Shown: positions 7,360-15,133 of the stretch, piece by piece
Numbering within the stretch: position 1 is the stretch's first letter
Layout: every line of letters starts with the position of its first letter
Source of the DNA: a virus
DNA length: 27,611 nt
Virus record (IMG/VR): IMGVR_UViG_3300044625_001244
Coordinates: 1 to 27,611 of that record
Reading direction: 5' to 3' (one strand)
Notes under the pieces: model-generated
The model's database searches: none
Told to the model about the DNA's origin: nothing
The model's input: only the letters and a program-made list of their open reading frames with translations
Position numbers and translations under genes: made by a program

Positions 7360-9720
7360 TCAGCTAAATGCCAGACCGCTGCTCTTGATCCCGGCCGCGA
7401 TCGCCTTCAGGAATCCCGTCTGCTCGCTCATCGACGCCGCGATCTTCTCAAGCACGGACAACTGGGCCTCCGCGGACGCCGCCAACTTGTCGGGGCTGGC
7501 CACCTGGGCCGAAGCCTCAACGCCCGAGGCCAGGTTGTCTGGCACCGGCGGCACGGTGATGACGCCGCCGCCCTGGCCGTTCGCGCGGGCGTCTGCGGCC
7601 ATCATGCCGGTGTTCTCCGCGATCTTCTCCGTCGCGTCTGCCGTCCGCTCGGCAGCGTTGAGCTGCGGTCCGACGCCCATCTGCGAGGCGATCGAGGCCG
7701 AGAACGTGCCGAGCGTGCTGGCCCCATCCTTCGACTTCGAATCCGCTGAACCTTCCGACGGCAGCGACATCGAGCCGCCGGCATCGGATGCGGCCGGCCG
7801 CTTGACCTCCTCGGCCGCTTTGTCCTCTGCCTTCGTCTCCTCGCCCAGTGCACGCTTGCGAGCCTCGTCCCGTTTCTTGCGAAGGTCCTCGAGCTCTGCC
7901 TCGTCGCGGGCCTTCTTCTCCTCGCGTGCCTTCGCCCGCTGGTCAGCCGCCTCTGTCCTGGACTCCTTGCGCGCGTCCGCCCGCGAATCCGCCGTCGGGT
8001 TTCTTGACCGCTCCTTTGCGATCCTGGCATCAACATCGGCCAGGGCCTTCTTCAATCCGTTGGAGGCGAACCGCCAATCGAACGCCGCCTTGAAATACAA
8101 GCTCAACTTCTCGAACTTGGATTGGAGCGAGTAGATGTCCGAGCCGAACAGGCCCATGAAACGATCGAGCCCCTCGGTGGCCTTGTCCCACATGAACGAG
8201 AACGCACTCGCCAGGCCGTCGGTTGCCGATTGCGTGATGTCGGTGATCTTGTCCCAGCCCTGCTCCAGCACAATCCGCAGGTTCGCCATAGCCAGGGCAC
8301 CGGCAGCGGAGAAGTCCGCGCGGCCGATTGCAGCCATCATCGCGTCGGTCTCTCGCTTGAACGCTGGCGAGAGCTGCCGGCCCGCGACAACGATCAACGC
8401 CAGGCCGGCCGTGATCGTGGCGACCGCAAGGCCGACCGGAGTGGCAAGCGCGGCCAACGCCGCAGTGACCACCGACACACCGGTCGCCAGGACCTTCAGT
8501 GCAACGCCGCCGACAATGGATGCGGTGCCGAGCACGACCAGGCCAGCAGCTGCACCGGCGGCGATCTTTCCGAACGTCGGGAAGGCCGTCAGGAACCATG
8601 TCACACCATCGAGCAGCCCCGTGATGAATCGCGTGGCGATCGCAAGCGACGGGCCGAGCGAAGTTGTGAACGCGATCGCCACCCGCTCGACGGCATCGGT
8701 GATCCGCTTGAACGAGCCACTGATCCCGCCCATCCGCTGGTCGAAAGCCTCGGCGTTGGTGCCCGCCTGGCCCATCGCCTGAGCCATCTTCTCGAACCCG
8801 GCGGAACCGTCCTTCATCAGAATCGTTGCGGCCTTCAAACCATAGGAGCCGAAAATCTTATACATCACCTTCGCACGATCACCGGCACCGAGCTTGTCGA
8901 GCTTGTCGCGCAGGATGTCCATCTGCCGGCCGAGCGGAAGCATCTTGCCGGTCGCGTCCCGAAACGAGTCGGTGGAGAGGCCGACCATCTCCAGCCCCTC
9001 GGCCGCGGAGTCCGCACCGGTCGCAAGCCGGAGCATGGTGGTCTTGAGGGCGGTGCCCGCGTCGCCACCCTTCACCATGTTGTTCGCCAGGATCGCCAGG
9101 GCCTGCGACACCGTATCCATCGACTGATTGGCGTCCTTCGCCACGGCACCGACGTTTGAAAAGGCCTCGACCATCTGCGGAATGTCGGTCGAAGACGAAT
9201 CGGCAGCGGCCTTCAGGATGTCGGTGGCCCGCTGCGTGGACTCACCGAACACGTTCATGGCATCGCTCGCAACCTCGGCCGCCTGGGTGGCCTCGACGCC
9301 AGAGTTGCTGGAGAACTTCACGACCGCCTCGGCCGCACCGTTCAAAGCCTGCTCGAGCGGCATGCCTGCTTTGATGAGCGCGGTGAACGCGTTGGCAATC
9401 TCCGTCGGCCCGCCGACCCCAGCCTTCGAGAGCTCGAGCGACTTCTGCTTGACCTTCTCCATCTCCTTCGCGGTCAGGCCGGCCGACGCCCTGGCGTTGA
9501 GCAGGGCGTCCTCGAACGTCGCGGCCTTCTTCGCAGCCAGGACCATCGGCAAGCCGATGGCAGCACCGCCCAACGCGAGGCCGGTGCCGACCTTCTGCAT
9601 CGCCGCACCCGTGGCCCGCAGCCGGTTCTCCACCCGCTTCATGGCCTGGTGGAACTTGCCATCCTTGGCGAAAATCTCGACAAACGCGCCGCCGGCTCGG
9701 ATGCTTGATGCGGAGGCCAT
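7360..9720 (-). CDS. Tail tape measure protein, TP901 type
   Basis: A 786-residue protein that sets tail length inside the tube. It shows the family core at about 60-250: ATFEDALLNARASAGLTAKE, VGGPTEIANAFTALIKAGMP, MNVFGESTQRATDILKAAAD, ANNMVKGGDAGTALKTTMLR, and the ILMKDGSAGF/QRMGGISGSFKRITDAV steps to 345. Hydrophobic Ala/Gly/Val-rich segments at about 386-446 may insert in the host membrane at DNA ejection. A charged coiled coil (DARKESRTEAADQRAKAREE and onward) spans about 575-645, followed by a Ser/Pro/Ala linker and a helical end. At roughly 0.15 nm per residue this predicts a tail near 115-120 nm. Start fixed by TAATG overlap with the chaperone. Confidence 0.93.
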   Translation of the reverse strand: MASASSIRAGGAFVEIFAKDGKFHQAMKRVENRLRATGAAMQKVGTGLALGGAAIGLPMVLAAKKAATFEDALLNARASAGLTAKEMEKVKQKSLELSKAGVGGPTEIANAFTALIKAGMPLEQALNGAAEAVVKFSSNSGVEATQAAEVASDAMNVFGESTQRATDILKAAADSSSTDIPQMVEAFSNVGAVAKDANQSMDTVSQALAILANNMVKGGDAGTALKTTMLRLATGADSAAEGLEMVGLSTDSFRDATGKMLPLGRQMDILRDKLDKLGAGDRAKVMYKIFGSYGLKAATILMKDGSAGFEKMAQAMGQAGTNAEAFDQRMGGISGSFKRITDAVERVAIAFTTSLGPSLAIATRFITGLLDGVTWFLTAFPTFGKIAAGAAAGLVVLGTASIVGGVALKVLATGVSVVTAALAALATPVGLAVATITAGLALIVVAGRQLSPAFKRETDAMMAAIGRADFSAAGALAMANLRIVLEQGWDKITDITQSATDGLASAFSFMWDKATEGLDRFMGLFGSDIYSLQSKFEKLSLYFKAAFDWRFASNGLKKALADVDARIAKERSRNPTADSRADARKESRTEAADQRAKAREEKKARDEAELEDLRKKRDEARKRALGEETKAEDKAAEEVKRPAASDAGGSMSLPSEGSADSKSKDGASTLGTFSASIASQMGVGPQLNAAERTADATEKIAENTGMMAADARANGQGGGVITVPPVPDNLASGVEASAQVASPDKLAASAEAQLSVLEKIAASMSEQTGFLKAIAAGIKSSGLAFS

Positions 9721-10414
9721 TAGTCACCAAACACCGCCGCAAAATCCTCGTCAGTCAGGACTTTCGGTTGTGGCGGTTTGTAGTAGGGGTTGAACTCGTT
9801 GGGGGAGTATTGCTCGCGGCGTATCCGCACATCTCTGTTGATGCTGGCCTGCTGCGCTAACACGTGCGCTGTGTGATTCCATGCGTCTTTTTGCCTTGCT
9901 TCCGCCGCCCAGGTGAGCCCGCGGAGCGTCCATGGACGGGGGTCGACTCCGAGGATTCCTCCGAGCTGGTAGCACAGTTTGTAGACGTCAACAGGCTGGC
10001 TACTTCCTGCTCGATCTGCCGGCTCGCCATGTCCACCTGCTTTGCCACCTGCGCCACCACTTCCCTGTCTGCCTCGACGGCTCGATTCCAGAGTCTCATC
10101 AGTGCCGGCTGAATCTGCTTCCGGCAAAAAAAAATCGCCTCCTTCACCAAGGCGTTCAACGACTCGTTCAGCACATCGGCGTCGAACCCGTTGGCAAACT
10201 CCTCCGGCGAAACGCCCCGTGCCTCGCACTGCTCGGCGCACAACTGGTAGAGCACATGCCCCAGGGTGAAAGCGTCGGCCAGCTGCGTCAGGCACTCTCG
10301 CGTCGTGGCAAGCGTGGTCATGTCCACGCCGGCGTTTAGCTTGACCCGCTCCCACGCGCCGAGCGATCCGGCGATGTCCCAGGTGCGGCCCTTGTTGTCT
10401 CGGAACTGTTTCAT
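9720..10414 (-). CDS. Tail assembly chaperone, -1 frameshift fusion (gpGT-like)
   Basis: The -1 frame carries a second conserved domain with no start codon of its own: KLCYQLGGILGVDPRPWTLR, GLTWAAEARQKDAWNHTAHV, LAQQASINRDVR, ending YYKPPQPKVLTDEDFAAVFG. The 'aGi.GvDP.pwTLR.L ... W.htA.llA ... NRD' pattern is that of T-domains of tail chaperones. A -1 shift from the 185-residue frame gives a product of 231 residues from the same ATG. Its TAA overlaps the tape measure ATG as TAATG. The shift could occur at T9 (10134-10126) or, judging from where protein-like sequence changes frame, near the codons ACA AAC at 9982-9977. The first 45-50 residues after T9 in the shifted frame look non-natural. 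Confidence 0.78.
9857..10414 (-). CDS. Tail assembly chaperone, unshifted form (gpG-like)
   Basis: A 185-residue protein from ATG 10414, set by the ATGA overlap with the tube gene stop. It begins MKQFRDNKGRTWDIAGSLGA, then helical segments (VLYQLCAEQCEARGVSPEEF ... IQPALMRLWNRAVEADREVV ... MASRQIEQEVASLLTS). Codon third positions stay GC-rich to about 9985, after which the frame becomes Ser/Thr/Gly/Arg-rich and ends HGITQRTC, typical of a shadow tail. Lambda-type phages make a gpG-like protein and a frameshifted gpGT fusion that bind the tape measure and recruit tube subunits. Position immediately before the tape measure fits this. A run of nine Ts lies at 10134-10126 inside it. Confidence 0.8.
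   Translation of the reverse strand: MKQFRDNKGRTWDIAGSLGAWERVKLNAGVDMTTLATTRECLTQLADAFTLGHVLYQLCAEQCEARGVSPEEFANGFDADVLNESLNALVKEAIFFCRKQIQPALMRLWNRAVEADREVVAQVAKQVDMASRQIEQEVASLLTSTNCATSSEESSESTPVHGRSAGSPGRRKQGKKTHGITQRTC
10126..10134 (-). other. Slippery T9 run in chaperone gene
   Basis: Nine consecutive Ts on the coding strand, read as ATT TTT TTT TGC in the 0 frame, contain the heptamer T TTT TTT, a canonical -1 slip site (X XXY YYZ). Homopolymers of nine can also cause RNA polymerase slippage. Both frames remain open beyond it. It is otherwise odd in GC-rich DNA, so it is probably selected or a sequencing hazard. Confidence 0.6.
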
Positions 10415-10782
10415 TTCCCGTGCGCCCACTGCTTCAGCGTGAACCGTGCCACCACCGCCTCATCGAGAGGCTCGTCGGCCGAACATTCGGACACGACAAA
10501 ATCAGCCGACACATTCCGCAGACCGTTGCTCGTGGACACGGTGACGAACGTGCCACGCGACTCGGCGGCACGAAGCCTGTCTGCGTCAGCCGGCTTTAGC
10601 ACCTCGACATCGAACTCGTATGTCCTATGGGTGACCACCGTGCTCTCGACGTTGTGCAGGTAGCCGGTGGCATCGACCTCGCGGGTCCTGCGGCGCACGC
10701 TGACGCTGCGGACGCCGGCCAGGATGGACCCGTCCACAGCGAACGTGCAGTCGCGGCCGAGCAGAAACTTGTCACCCGGCAC
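10411..10782 (-). CDS. Tail tube-type protein 2 (123 aa)
   Basis: A 123-residue protein beginning MPGDKFLLGRDCTFAVDGSI, then GVRSVSVRRRTREVDATGYL, THRTYEFDVEVL and FVTVSTSNGLRN, ending ARFTLKQWAHGK. Its order of blocks parallels the preceding tube-type gene: 'LLGRDCTF' against 'LGKDATF' and 'REVDATG' against 'AEADVTT'. It could be a second tube subunit, the main tube with the other as a minor or terminator form, or an initiator. It starts 16 bases after the first gene's stop, and its own TGA overlaps the next ATG by 4 bases. No Ig-like decoration domain is present. Confidence 0.65.
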   Translation of the reverse strand: MPGDKFLLGRDCTFAVDGSILAGVRSVSVRRRTREVDATGYLHNVESTVVTHRTYEFDVEVLKPADADRLRAAESRGTFVTVSTSNGLRNVSADFVVSECSADEPLDEAVVARFTLKQWAHGK

Positions 10783-10798
10783 CGATCACCTCCGAGCG

Positions 10799-11161
10799 TC
10801 AGGCTCCCGTCGACCCACCAGGAGTCTTGCGGAGGGTGATGGTGCTCTCGATGGCACCGTCGAGCTCCTGCGGCTCGCTGATGCTCATCACCTGGTACAC
10901 GCCGCCGGCGGACAGGAAGCCGTTGGTGACGGTCACGCTGCCGGTGGCACCCTGGGTTGCCGAGTGGTTCAGCACCACAACCTCGATGTTCGTCTGCGAA
11001 CGAACGAACGCGAACTCCTTCTCGCTGCCGCTGGCCCGCGTGGTGACGTCCGCCTCGGCCGCCGTCTCCTTGGTGATCGTGACGCTTTTCACATCGTCGT
11101 TCGAGATTCCGGGGCCGGAGAACGTGGCGTCCTTGCCGAGCTTGTAGGTGTGCGAGGGCAT
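10799..11161 (-). CDS. Tail tube-type protein 1 (120 aa)
   Basis: A 120-residue beta-rich protein (LGKDATFSGPG, VKSVTITKETAAEADVTTRA, TNIEVVVLN, GSVTVTNGFLSAGGVYQVMS, SITLRKTPGG). The pattern 'LGrDaTf ... gV.SVt... e.DvTtr ... beta-hairpins' fits small tail tube proteins that stack as hexameric rings along the tape measure. It shares length and order of blocks with the next gene, so the two look like diverged duplicates. The ATG 11161 has CAGGAG 7 bases upstream. Its own candidate promoter precedes it, which would suit a highly expressed tube protein. The exact family is not recognised. Confidence 0.65.
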   Translation of the reverse strand: MPSHTYKLGKDATFSGPGISNDDVKSVTITKETAAEADVTTRASGSEKEFAFVRSQTNIEVVVLNHSATQGATGSVTVTNGFLSAGGVYQVMSISEPQELDGAIESTITLRKTPGGSTGA

Positions 11162-11206
11162 GAATTGCTCCTGGTCGTGTGCGCTGGCGGAACACTAGCC
11201 GCCTGA

Positions 11207-11221
11207 ACACCAGTATACCAG
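11207..11221 (-). promoter_or_regulatory. Candidate extended -10 promoter / repeated operator motif, copy 2
   Basis: On the minus strand the site reads CTGGTATACTGGTGT, 14 of 15 identical to the motif at 22921-22935. It contains the extended -10 TGG-TATACT (-10 at 11217-11212); no good -35 is seen. A start near 11205 would leave about 44 bases before the ATG of the first tube-type gene. It lies in one of the few sizeable gaps of the tail region, with weak inverted bases GGCGG/CCGCC downstream of it. Confidence 0.5.
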
Positions 11222-11227
11222 CCTCGA

Positions 11228-11953
11228 TCAGAGTCCTCCGACGCGAAATGAGTTCACGACGTCGCCGTTTTCGACGCACACCCGGATGGCCCGGGACATG
11301 TACGGTCGTTTCGGGTACGCGAACGTCTCGCGGAACTTCGTCGGCTCCCACCGCCGCGTGTTCTTCGGTGAACGGCCGACTCTCCACCACCCCAAAATCC
11401 CCTTCGTGTAGGACCTGGGATACTTGGGAATCCACGCCCACGCCTGCATCTGCATGGTGCCTCCGAACTCGTGCAGACTTGCCAGCCATGCACCGCCTTG
11501 CATGAACGAGCCGATCACGACTGACTCATGCACCGGATCGTAGGCAAACACGATGTCGCGCCGCATCGTGCCGGTGTGCGTGTTGGGCGGCGTGCCCGGC
11601 GCAGACGCATGGCCGAGAGGCCACTTGATCTCGTCCAGCCGCTGCATCAGTTTTTTCTTGTCTCTGTCCTTCACCGTTGGAGATCGGATCAACTCCTCCA
11701 ACTTCATTTTGGGGTTGTCGCGCATCACCTTCAGTTTGGGCCTGGCGAGCCCCTTCTTCTGGATGCTTCGCCGTGCTGTCTGCATGACCTTGTAGCCGGC
11801 CTTCCGCAGTGCCTTGGCCTTCCTCTTTCCGATCATGGCGATCACATCCTCGCGGTCGAGGAAGTAGTCGAAGTTGATCCGCATCGGCACCCGGCCGCCA
11901 GCGAGCGACAGGCCGGAACCAAGACCGCCACCGGAAGGGAGGAACAGGGCCAT
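11228..11953 (-). CDS. HK97-gp10-like tail protein
   Basis: A 241-residue protein. The basic helical region (MIGKRKAKALRKAGYKVMQT ... ARRSIQKKG), the TGTMRRDIVFAYDP and VVIGSFMQGGAWLASLHEFG blocks, and YPKRPYMSRAI near the C-terminus are hallmarks of the HK97 gp10 / lambda gpZ-like family. These proteins complete the head-proximal end of siphovirus tails before joining the head. The N-terminus is Gly-rich (LPSGGGLGSGLSLAGG). The start lies 2 bases after the preceding stop. The final residues VNSFRVGGL end before a 66-base gap that holds a promoter-like repeated motif. Confidence 0.85.
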   Translation of the reverse strand: MALFLPSGGGLGSGLSLAGGRVPMRINFDYFLDREDVIAMIGKRKAKALRKAGYKVMQTARRSIQKKGLARPKLKVMRDNPKMKLEELIRSPTVKDRDKKKLMQRLDEIKWPLGHASAPGTPPNTHTGTMRRDIVFAYDPVHESVVIGSFMQGGAWLASLHEFGGTMQMQAWAWIPKYPRSYTKGILGWWRVGRSPKNTRRWEPTKFRETFAYPKRPYMSRAIRVCVENGDVVNSFRVGGL

Positions 11954-11955
11954 CG

Positions 11956-12426
11956 TCAGCCTCCGGCTGTTATCGTGGCACGAGGCACTCGATACGTGAT
12001 GACGATCTGCGAAAGAAACACGCGGCTGTCCGTCAGCGAATCCCGGTCGAACGTGGTCTCGATTGCCGACGCCTGGTACAGCACGCCCTCGGGCACGGCC
12101 ACGAGCTGCGAGCGGATGGCATCAACCATCTCCTGCGCCAGCAGCACCAGGGCGTCGACGGCCTGGTTGCTGCCGTCGACATGCTGGCCTAGAACGATCG
12201 CCACCTGGTGGGTGAACAGGTCTTGTCCGCGGCTCGCTCGCTCGGTCTCGACGCTGCCTGGAACGACCGACACCTTCAGCGATCGCAGCTCGGAGCCTTC
12301 GTAGTCTGGCACGTACCGACGCACGGCACTGATCGTCTGGTACGGAGCCGAAAACTCATGGCTCGACAGGCCGGCCGCCAGGGCGTCGGCAATCTGCACG
12401 GCGATCGCATCTGTGGGCATTGTCAC
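11956..12426 (-). CDS. Putative tail terminator/completion protein (156 aa)
   Basis: A 156-residue protein (MTMPTDAIAVQIADALAAGL ... SLKVSVVPGSVETERASRGQ ... QVAIVLGQHVDG ... TDSRVFLSQIVITYRVPR). The helix, beta strands, helix and final beta strand layout, with the phrase 'beta-VSVVPGS-beta', fits tail terminator proteins of lambda gpU type in size and position (between gp10-like and head genes). I do not recognise a specific family, so this is a position-and-layout call. GTG 12426 overlaps the previous TGA (GTGA), with AAGG 4 bases upstream; ATG 12420 with the same AAGG 10 bases upstream is equally possible. Confidence 0.55.
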   Translation of the reverse strand: MTMPTDAIAVQIADALAAGLSSHEFSAPYQTISAVRRYVPDYEGSELRSLKVSVVPGSVETERASRGQDLFTHQVAIVLGQHVDGSNQAVDALVLLAQEMVDAIRSQLVAVPEGVLYQASAIETTFDRDSLTDSRVFLSQIVITYRVPRATITAGG

Positions 12427-13478
12427 GCGGCCTTGGGGCCGTCCTCATGATTCATTTTCTCAAGCAACGACAGGTTGCCAGCCAGACGCTGGTCTGCTGG
12501 GTCTCGTTTGAACGCTTCCCTGGCGTGCGCCACCGCCTCGGGCAGCAGCTGCAGACGCCACGCCGCCACGCACGCCAGGTCGTGCGGACGCGGACCGTAT
12601 GCCCTCGGGTCGCTCGTGTGACTCATCGCCCTGGGATCGCAAGCGGCTGCGTGCCGAGCGTAGTGCAGGACGGCCGCCTGGTCGCCCTCCACGTAGGCCA
12701 ATTCGGCCAACGCCAGGAACGGCTCAGGCTCGTGCGGGGAGGCCAGGATTGCTTCGAGCAGACGATGCTTGCAGCGTTCCGGCTGCAGTTTCGCCAGGGC
12801 GCGGAACGCATACGCCCGCTCGTGCGGCGACCCGCCTGGCATGCTCAGGTACGACTCAAACGCAGACGCCGCCATCGGGTCATCGCAGTAGTCCAACTCG
12901 CGCGCCAAATACCAGTGCATGCGGGCGTCGAGCGGATTCTCTCGCACGGCCTGCCGCAGCAGCGTCAGGTCGCTCTTGTGCACCTTCCCCGGCTCTCTGT
13001 TGTGACGGATCACGAACGACTCAGAGTGGGTCTGGACCTCCTCGCCGTTCCAACGCACGAGGCCTTCATGCGTCGCGCCCTGCCACCGATAGCCAGACCG
13101 CAGGTGAACGCGATCGGACAGAAACCGAAGGTCGGCCGACCACTGATACGGGTATCGAAGTTTCGTCGTGGCTGGAGTCCAGGCCTCCTCGAGCGCGTCC
13201 CTCCATCCTGGATCGAGCACCTCGTCCATGTCGAGCCGCACAGCGACATCGACGTAGGCAGGCAGGTGGTACAGAGACAGATTGTGTGCGTCATCCCAAC
13301 GCCACGGGATCGGGGCTCCTCCCGCCACCATCACGCCGGCCTGCTCGAGCAGCTGCTGCGTGCCATCGGTCGAGCCGGTGTCCGTGACCACGCGGCAGTC
13401 GGCCTCACGACACGAAGCCTCCCAGGCCTCGACGTTGCCCGCCTCGTTCTTCGCCAGTGCGTATATGCCGACTCTCAT
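12423..13478 (-). CDS. Family 2 glycosyltransferase with TPR-like C-terminus
   Basis: A 351-residue GT-A fold enzyme. It begins MRVGIYALAKNEAGNVEAWE, followed by VVTDTGSTDGTQQLLEQAG (sugar-nucleotide binding) and VRLDMDEVLDPGW, whose DMDE is the expected metal-binding acidic motif (about residues 83-86). THEGLVRWNGEE and SFVIRHNREPGKVHKSD follow. From about 170 the protein is helical with tetratricopeptide-like repeats (ENPLDARMHWYLARELDYCD ... RAYAFRALAKLQPERCKHRL). Such GT2-TPR proteins occur in phage and bacterial glycan clusters. It is the last gene of the glycan trio and overlaps its neighbours as ATGA before and GTGA after. The acceptor is unknown; the adjacent Ser/Thr-rich collagen fibres are plausible. 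Confidence 0.88.
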   Translation of the reverse strand: MRVGIYALAKNEAGNVEAWEASCREADCRVVTDTGSTDGTQQLLEQAGVMVAGGAPIPWRWDDAHNLSLYHLPAYVDVAVRLDMDEVLDPGWRDALEEAWTPATTKLRYPYQWSADLRFLSDRVHLRSGYRWQGATHEGLVRWNGEEVQTHSESFVIRHNREPGKVHKSDLTLLRQAVRENPLDARMHWYLARELDYCDDPMAASAFESYLSMPGGSPHERAYAFRALAKLQPERCKHRLLEAILASPHEPEPFLALAELAYVEGDQAAVLHYARHAAACDPRAMSHTSDPRAYGPRPHDLACVAAWRLQLLPEAVAHAREAFKRDPADQRLAGNLSLLEKMNHEDGPKAA

Positions 13479-14032
13479 GTGAGCACCGCCACCCGTCGCA
13501 GGCCGTCGTTGATGAACTCGGCCGTTCGATTGGCCTCGCGGGCGAACACCTCGACCGCATGCGCCACATCTGGATTGCAGCAGTCATCGGCCAGGATCGC
13601 CCGGCAGTGTGCGACGAGCCGCAGGTCAGCCAGGGCACCGGCAAACGAGTGGTCTCCGTCCACGTGAGCGAAGCACGCCCTGGGCAGGCTCTTGATCGCA
13701 TGACTATCGACCACCACCAGGTCCGCCTCGATCTGGTGGCGTTCGATGAGGGCCTTCGCGTGCGCCAGGCAGTCAAGCGAGTCATCGTCCATGCACCCGT
13801 CCACGCACAGGAAACTTGCACGAGGGGCCACGGAGTTGAAGGCCAGGAGCGAATAGCCGCAGCGTGTGCCGATCTCGATGACGCGGCGTGGTGCGTAGCG
13901 CGCGCAGATTGCGGCCTTCATCGCGTAGTGGCCGATCACCTTCGAGTCGCAGTAGAACCAATCGTTCTCTCGCCAGTTTGATTCCAGCAGAGACTTGACC
14001 CGGTCGTAGACTGTCAACTGCACCGACGTCAT
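13475..14032 (-). CDS. Class I SAM-dependent methyltransferase (Methyltransf_24 type)
   Basis: A 185-residue enzyme expected to transfer a methyl group from S-adenosylmethionine. Seen: motif I RRVIEIGTRCGYSLLAF (about 68-84), the acidic end of strand 2 FLCVDGCMDDDS, and motif-IV-like CFAHVDGDHSFAGALADLRL. This layout is typical of small Methyltransf_24 proteins in polysaccharide and glycan clusters. The start ATG 14032 forms ATGA with the previous stop; the residues upstream are shadow. The stop in turn overlaps the glycosyltransferase start as ATGA, so the three glycan genes are co-translated. The likely substrate is a sugar on a fibre or virion glycan, by context only. Confidence 0.85.
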   Translation of the reverse strand: MTSVQLTVYDRVKSLLESNWRENDWFYCDSKVIGHYAMKAAICARYAPRRVIEIGTRCGYSLLAFNSVAPRASFLCVDGCMDDDSLDCLAHAKALIERHQIEADLVVVDSHAIKSLPRACFAHVDGDHSFAGALADLRLVAHCRAILADDCCNPDVAHAVEVFAREANRTAEFINDGLRRVAVLT

Positions 14033-15090
14033 GGCCGCTCCAGCAATCCGCAGACTTCTCGCAGGTCGAGCTCCACAAGCCACGCCTCCGCATCACGGAC
14101 TCCGAACGATGCGACGAGTCGGCCTTCCTTGCGGGCCAGGCCGGCGGCGAACTCGATCGCCCGCAGTTCTCGGAAGGCGAACGGTCGGGAGACTCCGGTG
14201 ATCGACCACCCGGCCGCTTCATCGAACTCGACAAACCGGTGCTCGTAGATGCGGCGTCCCCCGTCCTCTGCCACCTCGTGCACGATCGCCAGCCACAGGG
14301 CGTTGCCGATGGGGACGAGCTGCGAGCCGCCCCGGAACCCTGCCGCCAGGTGAGGGGCAGGGGAGCCAATCGTGACCTGCCATGCACCGCCAGGTTCCTG
14401 CCGCACCGTTGCCGTGTGGCCCTGGACGCTACACGCATACAACCACTCGCGCCGGCCCGCGATCGGCATCCAGTTTTTTTCGTGCACGCCTTGCGCCGTG
14501 GCCGGGCAGCACAGATCGACGTAGGCACCGCGCCTGCGGTCGAGCGTGCCGCTGGCGATCCGGCACGTTCCGTCGAACGGGTGCCAGTTGCGGACGGTTG
14601 CCGAGCACGTGATCAACTCGCCCACGCGATTCAGCCGCACATCCTCCAGGCCAGAAACCGGATACGTTGTCTGGTCGTACTCGGACTCGACTTTGTGCAG
14701 CACGCCGCTGACCAGCAGCTGCTCGTCCAGGTCCACCAGGATGTTCTCGGTGCGAATGACTTCGCCATCCTCCTCGGGGATGATGTACCGACCGTCGACG
14801 ATTCTGTAGTTGCTCGAGCGGACGTTGACCGTCCACCCATCGTCAGCAGCAACGATCGACGGATTGAACAACGACCACTCGCGGTGATTGCAGTCGACGT
14901 CGAGCCGAACGAACCGTGCGGCCACGGACTCCTCGAGCAGCTGCGTGTACCAGGTACGGTTTCGTCGCACGAGTGGCTCAAGACCAGGCGGGAGCTCTTG
15001 CCGCAGCAGCTGCTCGCAGGCACGACGGCCGGCGTCGAGCTCGTCAGCGTAGTACGCATGCGCGGCGATTGCGTGCAGGTGCTCGATCAT
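14029..15090 (-). CDS. Glycosidase-like beta-propeller protein (GH43/GH130-type) with TPR-like N-terminus
   Basis: A 353-residue protein from ATG 15090. Residues 1-55 (IEHLHAIAAHAYYADELDAG, then RRACEQLLRQELPP) look like the helical repeat that precedes glycan enzymes. The rest shows five-bladed propeller features: FNPSIVAADDGWTVNVRSSN, PVSGLEDVRLNRVGELITC with the acidic EDxR motif, HEKNWMPIAGRREWLYACS, and GFRGGSQLVP. Proteins of this type usually sit beside glycosyltransferases and act on, or bind, oligosaccharides (GH130 enzymes are phosphorylases of mannosides). Whether it is catalytic cannot be judged. Its TGA overlaps the next ATG by 4 bases. The 44 bases before the start hold no strong ribosome site, only GAAGCC. 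Confidence 0.75.
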   Translation of the reverse strand: MIEHLHAIAAHAYYADELDAGRRACEQLLRQELPPGLEPLVRRNRTWYTQLLEESVAARFVRLDVDCNHREWSLFNPSIVAADDGWTVNVRSSNYRIVDGRYIIPEEDGEVIRTENILVDLDEQLLVSGVLHKVESEYDQTTYPVSGLEDVRLNRVGELITCSATVRNWHPFDGTCRIASGTLDRRRGAYVDLCCPATAQGVHEKNWMPIAGRREWLYACSVQGHTATVRQEPGGAWQVTIGSPAPHLAAGFRGGSQLVPIGNALWLAIVHEVAEDGGRRIYEHRFVEFDEAAGWSITGVSRPFAFRELRAIEFAAGLARKEGRLVASFGVRDAEAWLVELDLREVCGLLERP

Positions 15091-15133
15091 GGCTTCAGTC
15101 GTACACCATCGGAACTGGCTGGCAATGCCGCCG

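Noticed and set aside
6614-8134. A 506-residue plus-strand frame
   Set aside because: Antisense to the tape measure and the following structural gene. Composition is Ser/Ala/Arg-rich without domains, and no ribosome site or promoter is seen.
9720-10355. The -1 frame of the chaperone region as an independent 211-residue gene
   Set aside because: Its first half reads as Arg/Gly/Ser-rich shadow sequence and it lacks a sensible start before the T-domain. A frameshift fusion explains the region better.
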